Positions 56,321-64,000 of a DNA stretch of 64,000 nt are shown here, piece by piece (the first letter of the stretch is position 1; every line of letters starts with the position of its first letter). Source of the stretch: Thermosynechococcus vestitus BP-1 (GTDB lineage Bacteria > Cyanobacteriota > Cyanobacteriia > Thermosynechococcales > Thermosynechococcaceae); NCBI RefSeq assembly GCF_000011345.1, contig NC_004113.1, positions 806,001 to 870,000 of the forward strand, written 5' to 3'. A program made the position numbers and the translations under genes. The notes below the pieces were generated by a model. The model was not told where the DNA came from, made no database searches, and saw only the letters and a program-made list of their open reading frames with translations.

Positions 56321-56765
56321 ACTCAGCCCTAAGGGCGTCATCATAGTCATCGGCTAGGGTTGCCACAATCGTAATTAGGCGGGAAATTTCACCGGCAGTA
56401 ATGCCTCCTAGGGTGCGGCTAGCCACCACCTGGACTTGCTCTTCGGCAATGGCAAAGTGGGCCTCGAAGGTGGTGAGCCAGTTCAACGTCAGGAGCTTGC
56501 GATAGAGTGCCAATTCATCTGCTACGGGCAGGGGCAGCACGGGGGACCAAATTGTGAGAAAGTCCTCCTCGGTGTGGCCACTCAACTGCACAAAGACCTC
56601 GGCACTGCCATAGCGAAACATCCAAATTTTGCCACTATCCGTTTGGCCAACGAGGGGAGCGTCCCCTTGATGGAGACTAGAAATAACCGTTTCAATAATC
56701 TCAACCGCGTTTTCTAGAGGTGCGTCCAGGGATGCTGGGGACACAGGCTGTACTTCACTGACCAT
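56310..56765 (-). CDS. YbjN-domain protein
   Basis: 151 residues from ATG 56765. The fold pattern [40 protein letters not shown] and [20 protein letters not shown] matches YbjN/type III-chaperone-like proteins, usually small soluble adaptors or regulators. Role unknown in cyanobacteria. It is followed upstream on the same strand by another conserved unknown gene. Confidence 0.75.
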   Translation of the reverse strand: MVSEVQPVSPASLDAPLENAVEIIETVISSLHQGDAPLVGQTDSGKIWMFRYGSAEVFVQLSGHTEEDFLTIWSPVLPLPVADELALYRKLLTLNWLTTFEAHFAIAEEQVQVVASRTLGGITAGEISRLITIVATLADDYDDALRAEFKG

Positions 56766-56797
56766 GGTCATTCCTTGTTGTGAATCAGAACAACTCT

Positions 56798-57235
56798 TTA
56801 GAGGACTTGGTGGGTATAGGCGTGTTGTTTGACATTGTCGGCGGCGGTAACGATGCGCTCGGAGTTGAGCACCCGTTTGCGTTCTGTAGAGGTATTAAAG
56901 TTGCGGTAGGTTGCCCCAAGGGGAATATGACGGGTACTTTGGGGACGGGCAATGTAGGTGCGGGCGGCCGCTGCCAGGCGATCGCCATAGTCATCACACA
57001 GATGGGCATGGGGGGGAAACTGCTGTCGCGCCTGCTGCGGGTCTTGGGCAGTACCGTAGGTGAGGGCATGGGCTTCACTGTAAGACGTGGGCAAGCCGTG
57101 GAGCAAGGCTTCCAAAGCCGCTGAGGGAATTGGCTCAATGATCTCTACGGGCTGGAGTTTTCCCTCTACCTGCACAAAACAATGAGCCAGTCCAAGCACG
57201 ACATAGGCTTCGGGGGGGGGAACTTCTTGACTCAT
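56798..57235 (-). CDS. Conserved hypothetical protein
   Basis: 145 residues from ATG 57235 (a GTG lies 6 bp upstream). No recognised domain; the sequence EAYVVLGLAHCFVQVEGKLQ followed by LLHGLPTSYSEAHALTYGTA looks like a globular cytosolic protein with a basic C-terminal half (TERKRVLNSERIVTAADNVK). It lies 32 bp upstream of the YbjN gene on the same strand, so the two may be co-transcribed. Confidence 0.6.
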   Translation of the reverse strand: MSQEVPPPEAYVVLGLAHCFVQVEGKLQPVEIIEPIPSAALEALLHGLPTSYSEAHALTYGTAQDPQQARQQFPPHAHLCDDYGDRLAAAARTYIARPQSTRHIPLGATYRNFNTSTERKRVLNSERIVTAADNVKQHAYTHQVL

Positions 57236-57389
57236 TGCCACCTCACAATGATGGGGTTCCCCTCAAGTCTAGCCTGCTTTTTGAAAAATCAGCGCAGTGG
57301 GCAACCTAAGGATAAGCGGCAGTTGTCATTGGAGAAATGGCTAAGATCATTTAGGCCGATTTCATGAGTCCTGTCATTATTGCTGTATA

Positions 57390-58034
57390 GTGAGCACTCT
57401 AGAGCGTATGGAAACGGCAAACTCAATGCCAGCAGCAATCGAATCCCCTGAAGTGGAGCTATTACCCCCGATGTTGGCCGCACTGCCCGACCCCCAAGGG
57501 GTGAGTGTGTGTCCTCGGCGGGCCCGTTGGCAATTAGACTTATTGTTGCTTGCCCTAGAGTGCGTGGATTTGAATGCCTCTGAGTTGATGCTCCAAGTGC
57601 TGCGGGATCTGCAACTGCAAGTGATGATCCCCAATCGGGTCATCTTTTGGCAAATTCGCTGTACCAATCCCTTTCGCCAAGTGACCCAGCGTACCCCTTT
57701 GCCCTTGGCGGAAACAAAGGCACTCACCGCCGTCGTTGTCCAGGTGGCGCGGCGGCAGACGGCAATTCTGCGGCATTTACTTTTGGTGCTGGATCAGTTG
57801 CAGGCGCAAAATTTGCCCCCAGAAACCTATGCCCCCTTGGCGGAATATTTAGATCGCTTCCGCCGCCATTTTCGCAAGCGCATGAACCTCCAGCGATCGG
57901 GTCTCTTTCTCTACAAAAATAACCAAGCCCTCAATGAGTTGGCTCTGAAGCTTTTGGCACAACTTCTGCTCTGCGCAGGCACAAAGGGCATGGAACGCCT
58001 TTGGTTTAGTTTATTTGATGGGGAAGTGAGTTAA
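57390..58034 (+). CDS. DUF3038 family protein
   Basis: 214 residues from GTG 57390 (ATG 57408 is an alternative giving 208). Cyanobacterium-specific all-helical family: RARWQLDLLLLALECVDLNA (~44), PNRVIFWQIRCTNPFRQVTQ (~80) and FRRHFRKRMNLQRSGLFLYK (~160). It ends one base into the ATG of the DUF4335 gene (TAATG), a pairing that is widely conserved in cyanobacteria; the two products probably act together. Function unknown. Confidence 0.8.
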   Translation: MSTLERMETANSMPAAIESPEVELLPPMLAALPDPQGVSVCPRRARWQLDLLLLALECVDLNASELMLQVLRDLQLQVMIPNRVIFWQIRCTNPFRQVTQRTPLPLAETKALTAVVVQVARRQTAILRHLLLVLDQLQAQNLPPETYAPLAEYLDRFRRHFRKRMNLQRSGLFLYKNNQALNELALKLLAQLLLCAGTKGMERLWFSLFDGEVS

Positions 58035-58693
58035 TGCTGCTGCAACGCCAGTATTCATTGCCCAACTGCACCCTGCGAGTTGAAGGGCTCAGCGGTCCAG
58101 CCGGTGCACAACAGTTGGATATTGTCACCCTTTGTGAGTGGGAAATTGTTGGCCAGAATCAGCGGCTCAAGGGGGGCAAGGAATTCCTTGTTGCTTTGCT
58201 CAATAGCGTGCCAGCCGCTGCCCAAACCTGGTTGAGTGGTGTCAAGTTGCGGCGATCGCCCCAGCACCCGATTCAGGTCGAGATTCAGGGTTTTAACCAA
58301 GTATCCCTCCACATTCCGCGAAAATTGCTGCAAACGTCCGCCGAAGAGAATGCAGAGCCACCCCCTGAACCCCTAGAAGTGCGGCTCACTTGGCTGCAAC
58401 TGGCGGATCTGGTGGAGGCGTTGGATCAACTCTGTAGTGATAGCCAGACACTGCCTACCCTGAGACCCACATTCCATTCCCTCCCTCGGCGGGCGATCGC
58501 CCCTGCTGTGCCCCTGCGCAAGCAACTCATGCCCTTAGGTATTGGCGCCGCTAGCTTAGCCGTCATGGCTGCGATCTTTTTCCACCTACCCGTGCCCGAG
58601 CGCCGTCCTTCCCGAGAGGAGGCTCTCCCTCCCACCCCCGAAGCCGTCACGCCCTCACCGGCACCCACGACACCAGCAGTTCCGAATCCTTAG
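58034..58693 (+). CDS. DUF4335 family protein
   Basis: 219 residues: an N-terminal domain (RQYSLPNCTLRVEGLSGPAG, QNQRLKGGKEFLVALLNSVP), a middle region, one membrane helix near 175-190 (LGIGAASLAVMAAIFFHLPV) and a Pro-rich C-terminal tail. Translationally coupled to the preceding DUF3038 gene. Membrane-anchored; function unknown. Confidence 0.82.
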   Translation: MLLQRQYSLPNCTLRVEGLSGPAGAQQLDIVTLCEWEIVGQNQRLKGGKEFLVALLNSVPAAAQTWLSGVKLRRSPQHPIQVEIQGFNQVSLHIPRKLLQTSAEENAEPPPEPLEVRLTWLQLADLVEALDQLCSDSQTLPTLRPTFHSLPRRAIAPAVPLRKQLMPLGIGAASLAVMAAIFFHLPVPERRPSREEALPPTPEAVTPSPAPTTPAVPNP

Positions 58694-58742
58694 GTTGAGG
58701 TTGGAAACAGTTGTTATACCGTTTTGAGGCTTGGGATACACC

Positions 58743-59276
58743 ATGGTAATCACTGCTCCTAGTGCTTTTTGGCCACCCGTTGCCAGCGATCGCGCCGCCT
58801 TTATTGCCCCCAATGCCACCCTTGTTGGCGATGTTCGCTTGGGTGAAGGCTGTAGCATTTGGTACGGCGCTGTTTTACGCGGTGACGTCACCTACATCGA
58901 GATTGGTGCCCACACCAACGTGCAAGATGGTGCCATCCTCCATGGCGATCCGGGGCAGCCTACAATTCTCGGTGAAGAGGTCACTGTTGGGCATCGCGCG
59001 GTCATTCATGGGGCAACGGTGGAAGACGGCTGCCTAATTGGCATTGGCGCGGTGGTTCTCAATGGCGTTCGGGTGGGAGCTGGCAGTATTGTCGGTGCTG
59101 GGGCAGTCGTCAGCAAAGATGTTCCTCCCCGCTCTTTGGTTCTGGGCATTCCCGCCAAAGTCGTGCGCGAAGTGAGTGACACTGAAGCTGCCGATCTACG
59201 TCAGCATGCCCGCAAGTACGAACAACTTGCCCAGGTCCACAAGGGTACAGGCCGCAATTTAGGTTTCTCTGCCTAA
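58743..59276 (+). CDS. Gamma-carbonic-anhydrase-like protein
   Basis: 177 residues from ATG 58743, a left-handed beta-helix of hexapeptide repeats (GDVRLGEGCSIWYGAVLRGD...). The three zinc histidines of the gamma-CA family are present: HG in NVQDGAILHGD (~62) and the VGHRAVIHG pair (~81-86), with Arg at LRGD and Gln/Asp nearby. Related to YrdA/PaaY and the CcmM N-terminus. Whether it hydrates CO2 is not certain. Confidence 0.88.
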   Translation: MVITAPSAFWPPVASDRAAFIAPNATLVGDVRLGEGCSIWYGAVLRGDVTYIEIGAHTNVQDGAILHGDPGQPTILGEEVTVGHRAVIHGATVEDGCLIGIGAVVLNGVRVGAGSIVGAGAVVSKDVPPRSLVLGIPAKVVREVSDTEAADLRQHARKYEQLAQVHKGTGRNLGFSA

Positions 59277-59470
59277 ATGGGCTGCTCGCTTTGACCGTGA
59301 TTTGAAAGGAAAAGGTTCAGGAGGACTTCAGCCCCTTTTTTGCCAATTGGGCTAGGGATTGGGGGATTGAAGACCCTCTGCTCCTGGCCGCCCTGGGGGA
59401 TTGGCCATCCATAGGAAAAGGGCTACCATCTGCTAAAATTCTGAAGGATTTTGTCGTAAGAGTGCAGCCA

Positions 59471-60496
59471 ATGACTCGTGCACGGATTGCTGTGGATGCC
59501 ATGGGGGGTGACTATGCTCCCGATGAGATTGTTGCTGGTGCCCTCAGAGCCAGTGAAGAATTAGATGCCGATATTCTCCTTGTGGGTAATCCGGTGCCCA
59601 TTCAGCGCTACCTTGATGAACATGCCCCCACAGCCAAGCCCCAAATTGTTGCAGCCAATGATGTTGTTGACATGGGGGAAGAACCCCTCAGCGCCCTCAA
59701 ACGTAAGCCCAAGGCCTCGATTAATGTGGCCATGGATCTGGTCAAAGCAGGTGCAGCCGATGCAGTGGTTTCCGCTGGTCACTCAGGGGCAGCCATGGCG
59801 GCGGCACTATTGCGCTTAGGTCGACTCCCCGGCATTGATCGCCCAGCCATTGGTGCAGTTTTACCCACCCTCCTCCCCGGCAAATCCGTTCTTGTTCTCG
59901 ATGTCGGTGCCAATGTAGACTGCCGCCCCAAATACCTTGAGCAATTTGCGGTCATGGGCTCCATTTACAGCCAATACGTTCTGGATGTTGAAAATCCCAA
60001 GGTGGGCTTACTCAACATTGGCGAAGAGGACTGCAAAGGCAACGATCTGGCCCTAAAGGCACATCAACTCCTGCGGCAAAATCGCCAAATCTCCTTCTTG
60101 GGCAATGCAGAAGGCCGCGATGTCCTGTCGGGACAATTTGATGTTGTGGTCTGCGACGGCTTTGTTGGCAATGTTCTGCTCAAATTTGCTGAATCCTTGG
60201 GGAGTGTCCTTGTACAAATTCTCCGTGAAGAGTTACCTCGCGGCTGGCGGGGTCAACTGGGTACGGCGCTGCTGCGTCCCAATCTCCGCAAAATTAAGCA
60301 GCGCATTGATCATGCAGAACACGGGGGTGGCCTCCTTTTGGGGGTGGATGGCATCTGTATCATTAGCCACGGCAGTTCCCAAGCGCCCTCGATTTTTAAT
60401 GCCATTCGCCTGGCCAAGGAAGCAGTGGATCATCGGGTTTCAGAGCGGATTCAGGCCTGTTACCAGGATGCGGTTGCCGTTGAGGATCAGGCTTAG
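59471..60496 (+). CDS. plsX: Phosphate acyltransferase
   Basis: Makes acyl-phosphate from acyl-ACP for glycerophospholipid synthesis. 341 residues from ATG 59471 (MTRARIAVDAMGGDYAP), with GTG 59462 in frame upstream. Motifs: AVDAMGGDYAPDEIVAGAL, SAGHSGAAMAAALLRLGRLP (~100), ANVDCRPKYLEQFAVMG and EHGGGLLLGVDGICIISHGS (~285). Directly followed by fabH with a one-base overlap, the classical plsX-fabH arrangement. Confidence 0.96.
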   Translation: MTRARIAVDAMGGDYAPDEIVAGALRASEELDADILLVGNPVPIQRYLDEHAPTAKPQIVAANDVVDMGEEPLSALKRKPKASINVAMDLVKAGAADAVVSAGHSGAAMAAALLRLGRLPGIDRPAIGAVLPTLLPGKSVLVLDVGANVDCRPKYLEQFAVMGSIYSQYVLDVENPKVGLLNIGEEDCKGNDLALKAHQLLRQNRQISFLGNAEGRDVLSGQFDVVVCDGFVGNVLLKFAESLGSVLVQILREELPRGWRGQLGTALLRPNLRKIKQRIDHAEHGGGLLLGVDGICIISHGSSQAPSIFNAIRLAKEAVDHRVSERIQACYQDAVAVEDQA

Positions 60497-61485
60497 TGAC
60501 TGTGCAGGGCGTTAAATTTAGCGGCGTGGGTGCGGCAACCCCCCGTCAATGCTTGACCAATGCCCACCTCAGTGCTCTTGTGGACACCTCAGATGAGTGG
60601 ATTCAGTCCCGTACCGGCATTCAAGAACGGCACGTAGCGGCTCCTGATCAGCGCCTTGTGGATCTAGCCAGCGAAGCCGCAGGTGCGGCCCTACAGATGG
60701 CGGGACTAGACCCCACAGCGGTAGACTTGATCATCTTGGCCACCTCGACGCCCGATGATCTCTTCGGTACGGCCTGCTTGGTGCAAACTCGCATTGGGGC
60801 GGTGAATGCCGTGGCCTTCGACTTAACAGCGGCCTGTTCTGGCTTTCTCTTTGCCTTGGTCACGGCGGCTCAGTATTTGCGCACCGGTGCCTACCGCAGT
60901 GCCCTTGTCGTTGGGGGAGATATTCTCTCCCGTTGGGTCGATTGGGGCGATCGCCGCACCTGCATTCTCTTTGGCGATGGCGCCGGCGCCATGGTCTTGC
61001 AAGCCAGCGATGTCGATCAGCTCTTGAGCTTTGAACTGCGCAGTGATGGTCGCCTCAATGAGCACCTGACCCTTGCCTTTGCGGGGACTCCCCAGACCCT
61101 AGGGGAAAATCTCGCGATCGCCCAAGGGGGATTTGCTCCCATTACTATGAATGGCCGTGAAGTTTATCGCTTTGCCGTCACCCAAGTTCCCGAGGTGATT
61201 GAGAAAGCCCTGCACCGTGCCGGGTGTACGGTTGAGGAAATTGACTGGCTGGTGTTGCATCAGGCAAACCAGCGCATCCTTGACGCGGTGGCTGAGCGTT
61301 TAGGTATTCCTCAGGAGAAAGTGATTAGCAATGTGGGTCAGTGTGGCAATACCTCCGCCGCCTCGATTCCCCTCGCCCTGAGCAAGCCGATTCAACAGGG
61401 GCATATTCAACCTGGAGATTTAATTGCCACCGCTGGCTTTGGCGCCGGTTTAACTTGGGGAGCTGCCCTGTTCCGCTGGCAATAG
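60496..61485 (+). CDS. fabH: 3-oxoacyl-[ACP] synthase III
   Basis: Starts fatty acid synthesis by condensing acetyl-CoA with malonyl-ACP. 329 residues from the GTG at 60496 that overlaps the plsX stop. Catalytic triad: Cys114 in FDLTAACSGFLFAL, His in WLVLHQANQRI (~251) and Asn in ISNVGQCGNTSAASIPLALS (~283). N-terminal GVGAATPRQCLTNAHLSAL and SRTGIQERHVA are canonical. Confidence 0.97.
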   Translation: MTVQGVKFSGVGAATPRQCLTNAHLSALVDTSDEWIQSRTGIQERHVAAPDQRLVDLASEAAGAALQMAGLDPTAVDLIILATSTPDDLFGTACLVQTRIGAVNAVAFDLTAACSGFLFALVTAAQYLRTGAYRSALVVGGDILSRWVDWGDRRTCILFGDGAGAMVLQASDVDQLLSFELRSDGRLNEHLTLAFAGTPQTLGENLAIAQGGFAPITMNGREVYRFAVTQVPEVIEKALHRAGCTVEEIDWLVLHQANQRILDAVAERLGIPQEKVISNVGQCGNTSAASIPLALSKPIQQGHIQPGDLIATAGFGAGLTWGAALFRWQ

Positions 61486-61488
61486 CCT

Positions 61489-62010
61489 ATGCAAGGGGAC
61501 ACTGACCTGCGTACATTAACGATGCGGGTAGAGGCAATTCTATACCTGAAGGCCCAGCCCCTGACGCTGACTGAACTGGCAACCCTTGCCGGCACTGACC
61601 GTGAGGCCATTGAACTGGCGCTAATTGAGCTACTCAACGACTATGCCCATCGCCAGACGGCCCTTGAGATTGTCCAAATTGACGATAAATATAGCCTGCA
61701 ACTAAAGTCCGCCTTTCAAGAACTGGTTCAGTCCCTTGTCCCCGTTGAACTGGGGGTTGCGGCACAACGCACCTTAGCCCTAATTGCCCTTCGTGGACCC
61801 ATTCGCCAACCAGAGGTGATTGCCCTGCGGGGTGCTAACGCCTACCAACACATTCAAGAACTCCTTACCTTAGGGTTTATTCGGCGGCGGCGGGATAGTC
61901 AAAGTCGTTCCTATATCCTCCAAGTGACTGAGCGCTTTCACCAGTATTTTCAGGTGGATCACCTGCCAACTATTGCGGAGCAGAGGGCGGACGATTCACA
62001 TACTCACTGA
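61489..62010 (+). CDS. scpB: Segregation and condensation protein B
   Basis: 173-residue subunit of the SMC-ScpAB condensin, made of two winged-helix domains: VEAILYLKAQPLTLTELATL (~13-32) and AAQRTLALIALRGPIRQPEV with LRGANAYQHIQELLTLGFIR (~115). Starts 4 bp after fabH (ATG 61489, ATAGCCTATG). No scpA or smc in the window. The last 41 bp overlap the FHA gene tail. Confidence 0.9.
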   Translation: MQGDTDLRTLTMRVEAILYLKAQPLTLTELATLAGTDREAIELALIELLNDYAHRQTALEIVQIDDKYSLQLKSAFQELVQSLVPVELGVAAQRTLALIALRGPIRQPEVIALRGANAYQHIQELLTLGFIRRRRDSQSRSYILQVTERFHQYFQVDHLPTIAEQRADDSHTH

Positions 62011-62848
62011 GCAACTGGGAGGGCAAATCATCAGTTATTGCCAATTGCAGATTCAAAAGAGTAACTGCGAGCTTGTCTTGATCTAGTGTGTTGCGCCCCA
62101 AGGCCTTGAGAATGCGCCGCAATTGAGCCGCAATTTCTGCCCCAAACATTGTCAGATTTTCATCGGGCAGTGCCGGCAACCAATCCATTGCCCCATGTTC
62201 TACTGCCCATTGTCGCTGCACGGGGGAAATATGGTTGTCGTAACGATCAATGAGGAAACTGCGCAGCTGGGGATACGTTGCCTTGATCCAATTCAAGAGG
62301 TTACCAATATCCGGTTTTTCCAGTTGCGAATCAAGGAGCAACAGGTCAGGGTTGCGCTGCATCACGGTCACAAAATCACTAATGATGCGGCGGCTGTTGA
62401 TTTGTCCCGATTCAACGATAACTTCTAGACCCTGACTGCGCAGGAGTTCTTGCCAAATTTGTACCTGAATGCCGGTGGGTTGAATGATGAGAATGGTGGG
62501 TTGAAGAGTAGCAGAGGCATCTGGCGGTCTGGTGGAGACAGCTTCATCGGTGCGAAATTCAAGGGTTGTTTTGCCGATAATGAAGCGATCGCCCGTTTTG
62601 AGGAGCGTTGGCACCTGAATCATTTGGCCATTGAGAACAGAGCCATTGCGACTCCCCAAATCAATAAGGTAATAATCATCATTATCTAGACGCTGAATCA
62701 TCGCATGGCGACGGGAAGCCCAGCGATCTGCCAAAACAATCGTGCAGTCTTTGCCCCGGCCAATCACCCATGAATTTCCCTCAATAAGAGGGACGATATA
62801 GGTACTCGCCTCTGTGGAGATGACCAATTGTGGATACTGTCGTAGCAA
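61970..62848 (-). CDS. FHA-domain protein with degenerate receiver-like domain
   Basis: 292 residues. N-terminal FHA domain binding phosphothreonine: SWVIGRGKDCTIVLADRWAS with RRH (~28-48) and LIDLGSRNGSVLNGQMIQ (~61). The middle region (~116-235) has the alternating pattern of a response-regulator receiver: ILIIQPTGIQVQIWQELLRS and NPDLLLLDSQL. The acidic pair at the first strand is missing and no phosphorylation lysine is seen. A helical tail follows. Likely a signalling adaptor rather than a phosphorelay protein. Confidence 0.82.
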   Translation of the reverse strand: MLRQYPQLVISTEASTYIVPLIEGNSWVIGRGKDCTIVLADRWASRRHAMIQRLDNDDYYLIDLGSRNGSVLNGQMIQVPTLLKTGDRFIIGKTTLEFRTDEAVSTRPPDASATLQPTILIIQPTGIQVQIWQELLRSQGLEVIVESGQINSRRIISDFVTVMQRNPDLLLLDSQLEKPDIGNLLNWIKATYPQLRSFLIDRYDNHISPVQRQWAVEHGAMDWLPALPDENLTMFGAEIAAQLRRILKALGRNTLDQDKLAVTLLNLQLAITDDLPSQLLSEYVNRPPSAPQ

Positions 62849-62881
62849 GGTGATCCCTCTGCCAACTGTCTATAGGAGGTG

Positions 62882-63151
62882 TTATTCCAAATGATAGTCG
62901 GGACACTGAATCGCGGCCTCGGTGCCTGCCCAATCGGGATGCAGTGAACACTTTAACCGATAGTCTCCTGAAAAGAAGCGACAGCGGGCACAGGGAATTT
63001 GATGCAACCGGCGAGCGATCGCCAGCCCCTCCTGTGTCAGCTGCCACAGATTCCAAGCCAAGATGGCCAGCAGTAACCAAGCAAAACAAAAACAAATGGG
63101 CACTAGAACTGGCCCTACTGCCTGTAAAAAAGAGACTAACCAAGCAACCAT
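62882..63151 (-). CDS. Small membrane protein with Cys-rich tail
   Basis: 89 residues from ATG 63151 (an in-frame TTG lies 15 bp upstream). One or two hydrophobic helices (VGPVLVPICFCFAWLLLAIL) are followed by a soluble part with CARC, a CSLH segment and a final CPDYHLE, suggesting a metal- or redox-active small domain on the cytoplasmic side. The CxxC and later Cys pattern is seen in small cyanobacterial proteins. Function unknown; it lies 33 bp upstream of the FHA gene on the same strand. Confidence 0.65.
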   Translation of the reverse strand: MVAWLVSFLQAVGPVLVPICFCFAWLLLAILAWNLWQLTQEGLAIARRLHQIPCARCRFFSGDYRLKCSLHPDWAGTEAAIQCPDYHLE

Positions 63152-63253
63152 AGGCGGCCACGCCAAACCCTAAAACGGCAGGGTGCTAGCTATCTATTAT
63201 CTTATTTTGTGATCTTGTAATCTGACCTTAATAGTTTTTCAGCATATACCCCC

Positions 63254-63274
63254 TATACTAACCACATATACTAA
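63254..63274 (+). promoter_or_regulatory. Twin TATACTAA elements upstream of the ComFB-like gene
   Basis: TATACTAA occurs at 63254-63261 and again at 63267-63274, 13 bp apart, with a third TATACC just before. Each resembles a -10 box. They lie 16-36 bp before the ATG at 63290, so either alternative start sites or a repeated regulator site is possible. The remaining gap (63167-63250) shows nothing else. Confidence 0.4.
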
Positions 63275-63289
63275 ATTTGAGTGGGGCAA

Positions 63290-63877
63290 ATGCCCCCAGA
63301 GATAATTACAGCGGAAACACCTATGGGCATTCAAGAGATTGTTGAGCAAGCACTGCGCAACGGTTATTTGACACCAACGCAGGAAGCAGAAGTAGGGCGC
63401 ATTTGCGATAAAGCTACAGAACTTTCCATGGAAGATTACATGGCGTTAGATCGCCTCATGGGTGCCCTATTGACGGGTCAAGTGGTCGCTGTCCCCCGCA
63501 AGCAATTCATCAACGTCATGGAAGAACTGGTGCTCACCGAGGCCATGACCCGCATTGCCGCCATTGAAGCAGAGCAAAAGTGCGCCCTTGATTTGGGAGA
63601 TATTGCTGCCTATGCCCTCAATCGTCTGCCGCCACTTTATGCCACCACGGAAGAGGGAGCACAGTACCAGCGGCAGCGGGCCCAAGAAGAGCTGATGGAC
63701 TTAATTCGCAGCCAAGTTCAAGAGGCCATTAACCACAACATGGCGCGGCCACAATTTCATCCGGAGCGATCGGTCATTGGCAAAACCTCCGGCAAAGAGG
63801 TCTTTAGCCAAGTCAGTTCTCTCCTACAAGCCTACGCCAATGACTATGAGGGTCCCAAGGGAGAGTCGGCACGGTGA
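63290..63877 (+). CDS. ComFB-domain protein
   Basis: 195 residues from ATG 63290 (GTG 63281 and ATG 63323 are also in frame). The C-terminal half has the late-competence ComFB pattern: [14 protein letters not shown] (~80), [20 protein letters not shown] and [20 protein letters not shown] (~105-145). Some cyanobacterial ComFB proteins bind cyclic-di-nucleotides and affect natural competence; that is family knowledge. The N-terminal half ([20 protein letters not shown]) is a short helical region. It overlaps the next gene start by 4 bp. Confidence 0.8.
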   Translation: MPPEIITAETPMGIQEIVEQALRNGYLTPTQEAEVGRICDKATELSMEDYMALDRLMGALLTGQVVAVPRKQFINVMEELVLTEAMTRIAAIEAEQKCALDLGDIAAYALNRLPPLYATTEEGAQYQRQRAQEELMDLIRSQVQEAINHNMARPQFHPERSVIGKTSGKEVFSQVSSLLQAYANDYEGPKGESAR

Positions 63878-64000
63878 AAATTTGGCTGTACGATACCACC
63901 CTGCGCGATGGCGCCCAGCGGGAAGGTCTCTCGCTCTCCCTGGAAGATAAACTGCGGATTGCCCGCCACCTCGATCGCCTTGGCATTCCCTTTATTGAGG
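63874..64000 (+). CDS. cimA: Citramalate synthase-like protein (3' truncated by window end)
   Basis: 42 codons before the window ends. GTG 63874 overlaps the ComFB stop (GTGA). The start [20 protein letters not shown] is the DRE-TIM metallolyase signature with the metal-binding Asp and catalytic Arg, followed by [19 protein letters not shown]. The DGAQREG variant matches citramalate synthase (isoleucine synthesis) rather than LeuA. Only the first strand and loop are visible. Confidence 0.8.
   Translation, partial: MKIWLYDTTLRDGAQREGLSLSLEDKLRIARHLDRLGIPFIE

Noticed and set aside
1-64000. tRNA, rRNA, tmRNA or CRISPR loci
   Set aside because: No TpsiC-like GGTTCGA box in a gap, no rRNA landmarks and no spaced direct repeats were seen; the only tandem repeats are coding.

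Overview
The window is chromosomal DNA from a thermophilic unicellular cyanobacterium of the Thermosynechococcus type. The evidence is a photosystem I PsaX gene whose 36-residue product matches, from memory, the T. elongatus/vestitus protein; oxygenic photosynthesis genes for cytochrome b6f (petB, petD, petN) and photosystem II (psbY); many cyanobacterium-restricted families (DUF2854, DUF3038, DUF4335, DUF2808, UPF0367, LrtA); and very frequent GCGATCGC (HIP1) octamers. I saw no insertion sequence, prophage, CRISPR array, rRNA or tRNA. It reads as ordinary, gene-dense core chromosome in which unrelated genes sit in short transcription units, often with overlapping ends.

Layout. 1-10.8 kb: the tail of a Pro/Thr-rich protein, proS with a methyltransferase, murA (reverse strand), a coiled-coil protein, glycogen phosphorylase, an AmpG-like transporter and aroB. 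10.8-11.1 kb: a regulation-rich gap with a four-copy Pho-box-like array, a dyad and a hairpin. 11-20 kb: nusB/DUF502, a TPR protein, the dnaK-dnaJ chaperone pair, DUF2854, YajQ and an amino-acid-type binding lipoprotein. 20-22 kb: petB-petD, then a LabA-like NYN protein. 22.6-34.2 kb: RecQ, a HAD phosphatase, two PlsC-type acyltransferases, Hsp33, MazG, and a trxA-thiS-lipoprotein unit. 34.3-37.5 kb: psaX, a YccF protein, a decayed peroxiredoxin gene and a P-type-ATPase-like protein that has lost its catalytic motifs. 37.5-44.7 kb: a deoxyhypusine-synthase-like enzyme, two of the three parts of a Mn/Zn ABC importer, a lumenal cyclophilin, a pentapeptide protein, a GTPase, dcd, and a small membrane gene broken by an in-frame TAG. 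44.7-54 kb: argS with petN, an ankyrin protein coupled to a MscS channel carrying a cyclic-nucleotide domain, a group 2 sigma factor, lipB, lrtA, a HEAT-repeat protein and psbY. 54-64 kb: a pentapeptide membrane protein, pdxJ, DUF3038/DUF4335, a gamma-carbonic-anhydrase-like protein, plsX-fabH-scpB, an FHA protein, a ComFB protein and the first codons of a citramalate-synthase-like gene.

Genes that clearly work together are petB/petD/petN (b6f complex), psaX and psbY (photosystem accessory subunits), dnaK/dnaJ and hslO (protein quality control), and plsX/fabH/plsC (fatty acid and phospholipid synthesis). Several genes of about 60 codons or fewer (petN, psbY, psaX and small membrane proteins at 37284, 42453 and 46448) were read directly from the sequence. 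The least ordinary items are the P-type-ATPase pseudoenzyme, the 10.8-11.1 kb regulatory gap, the TAG-interrupted membrane gene, the decayed peroxiredoxin, and the metal importer that has no adjacent permease. I did not find a convincing new multi-gene system.
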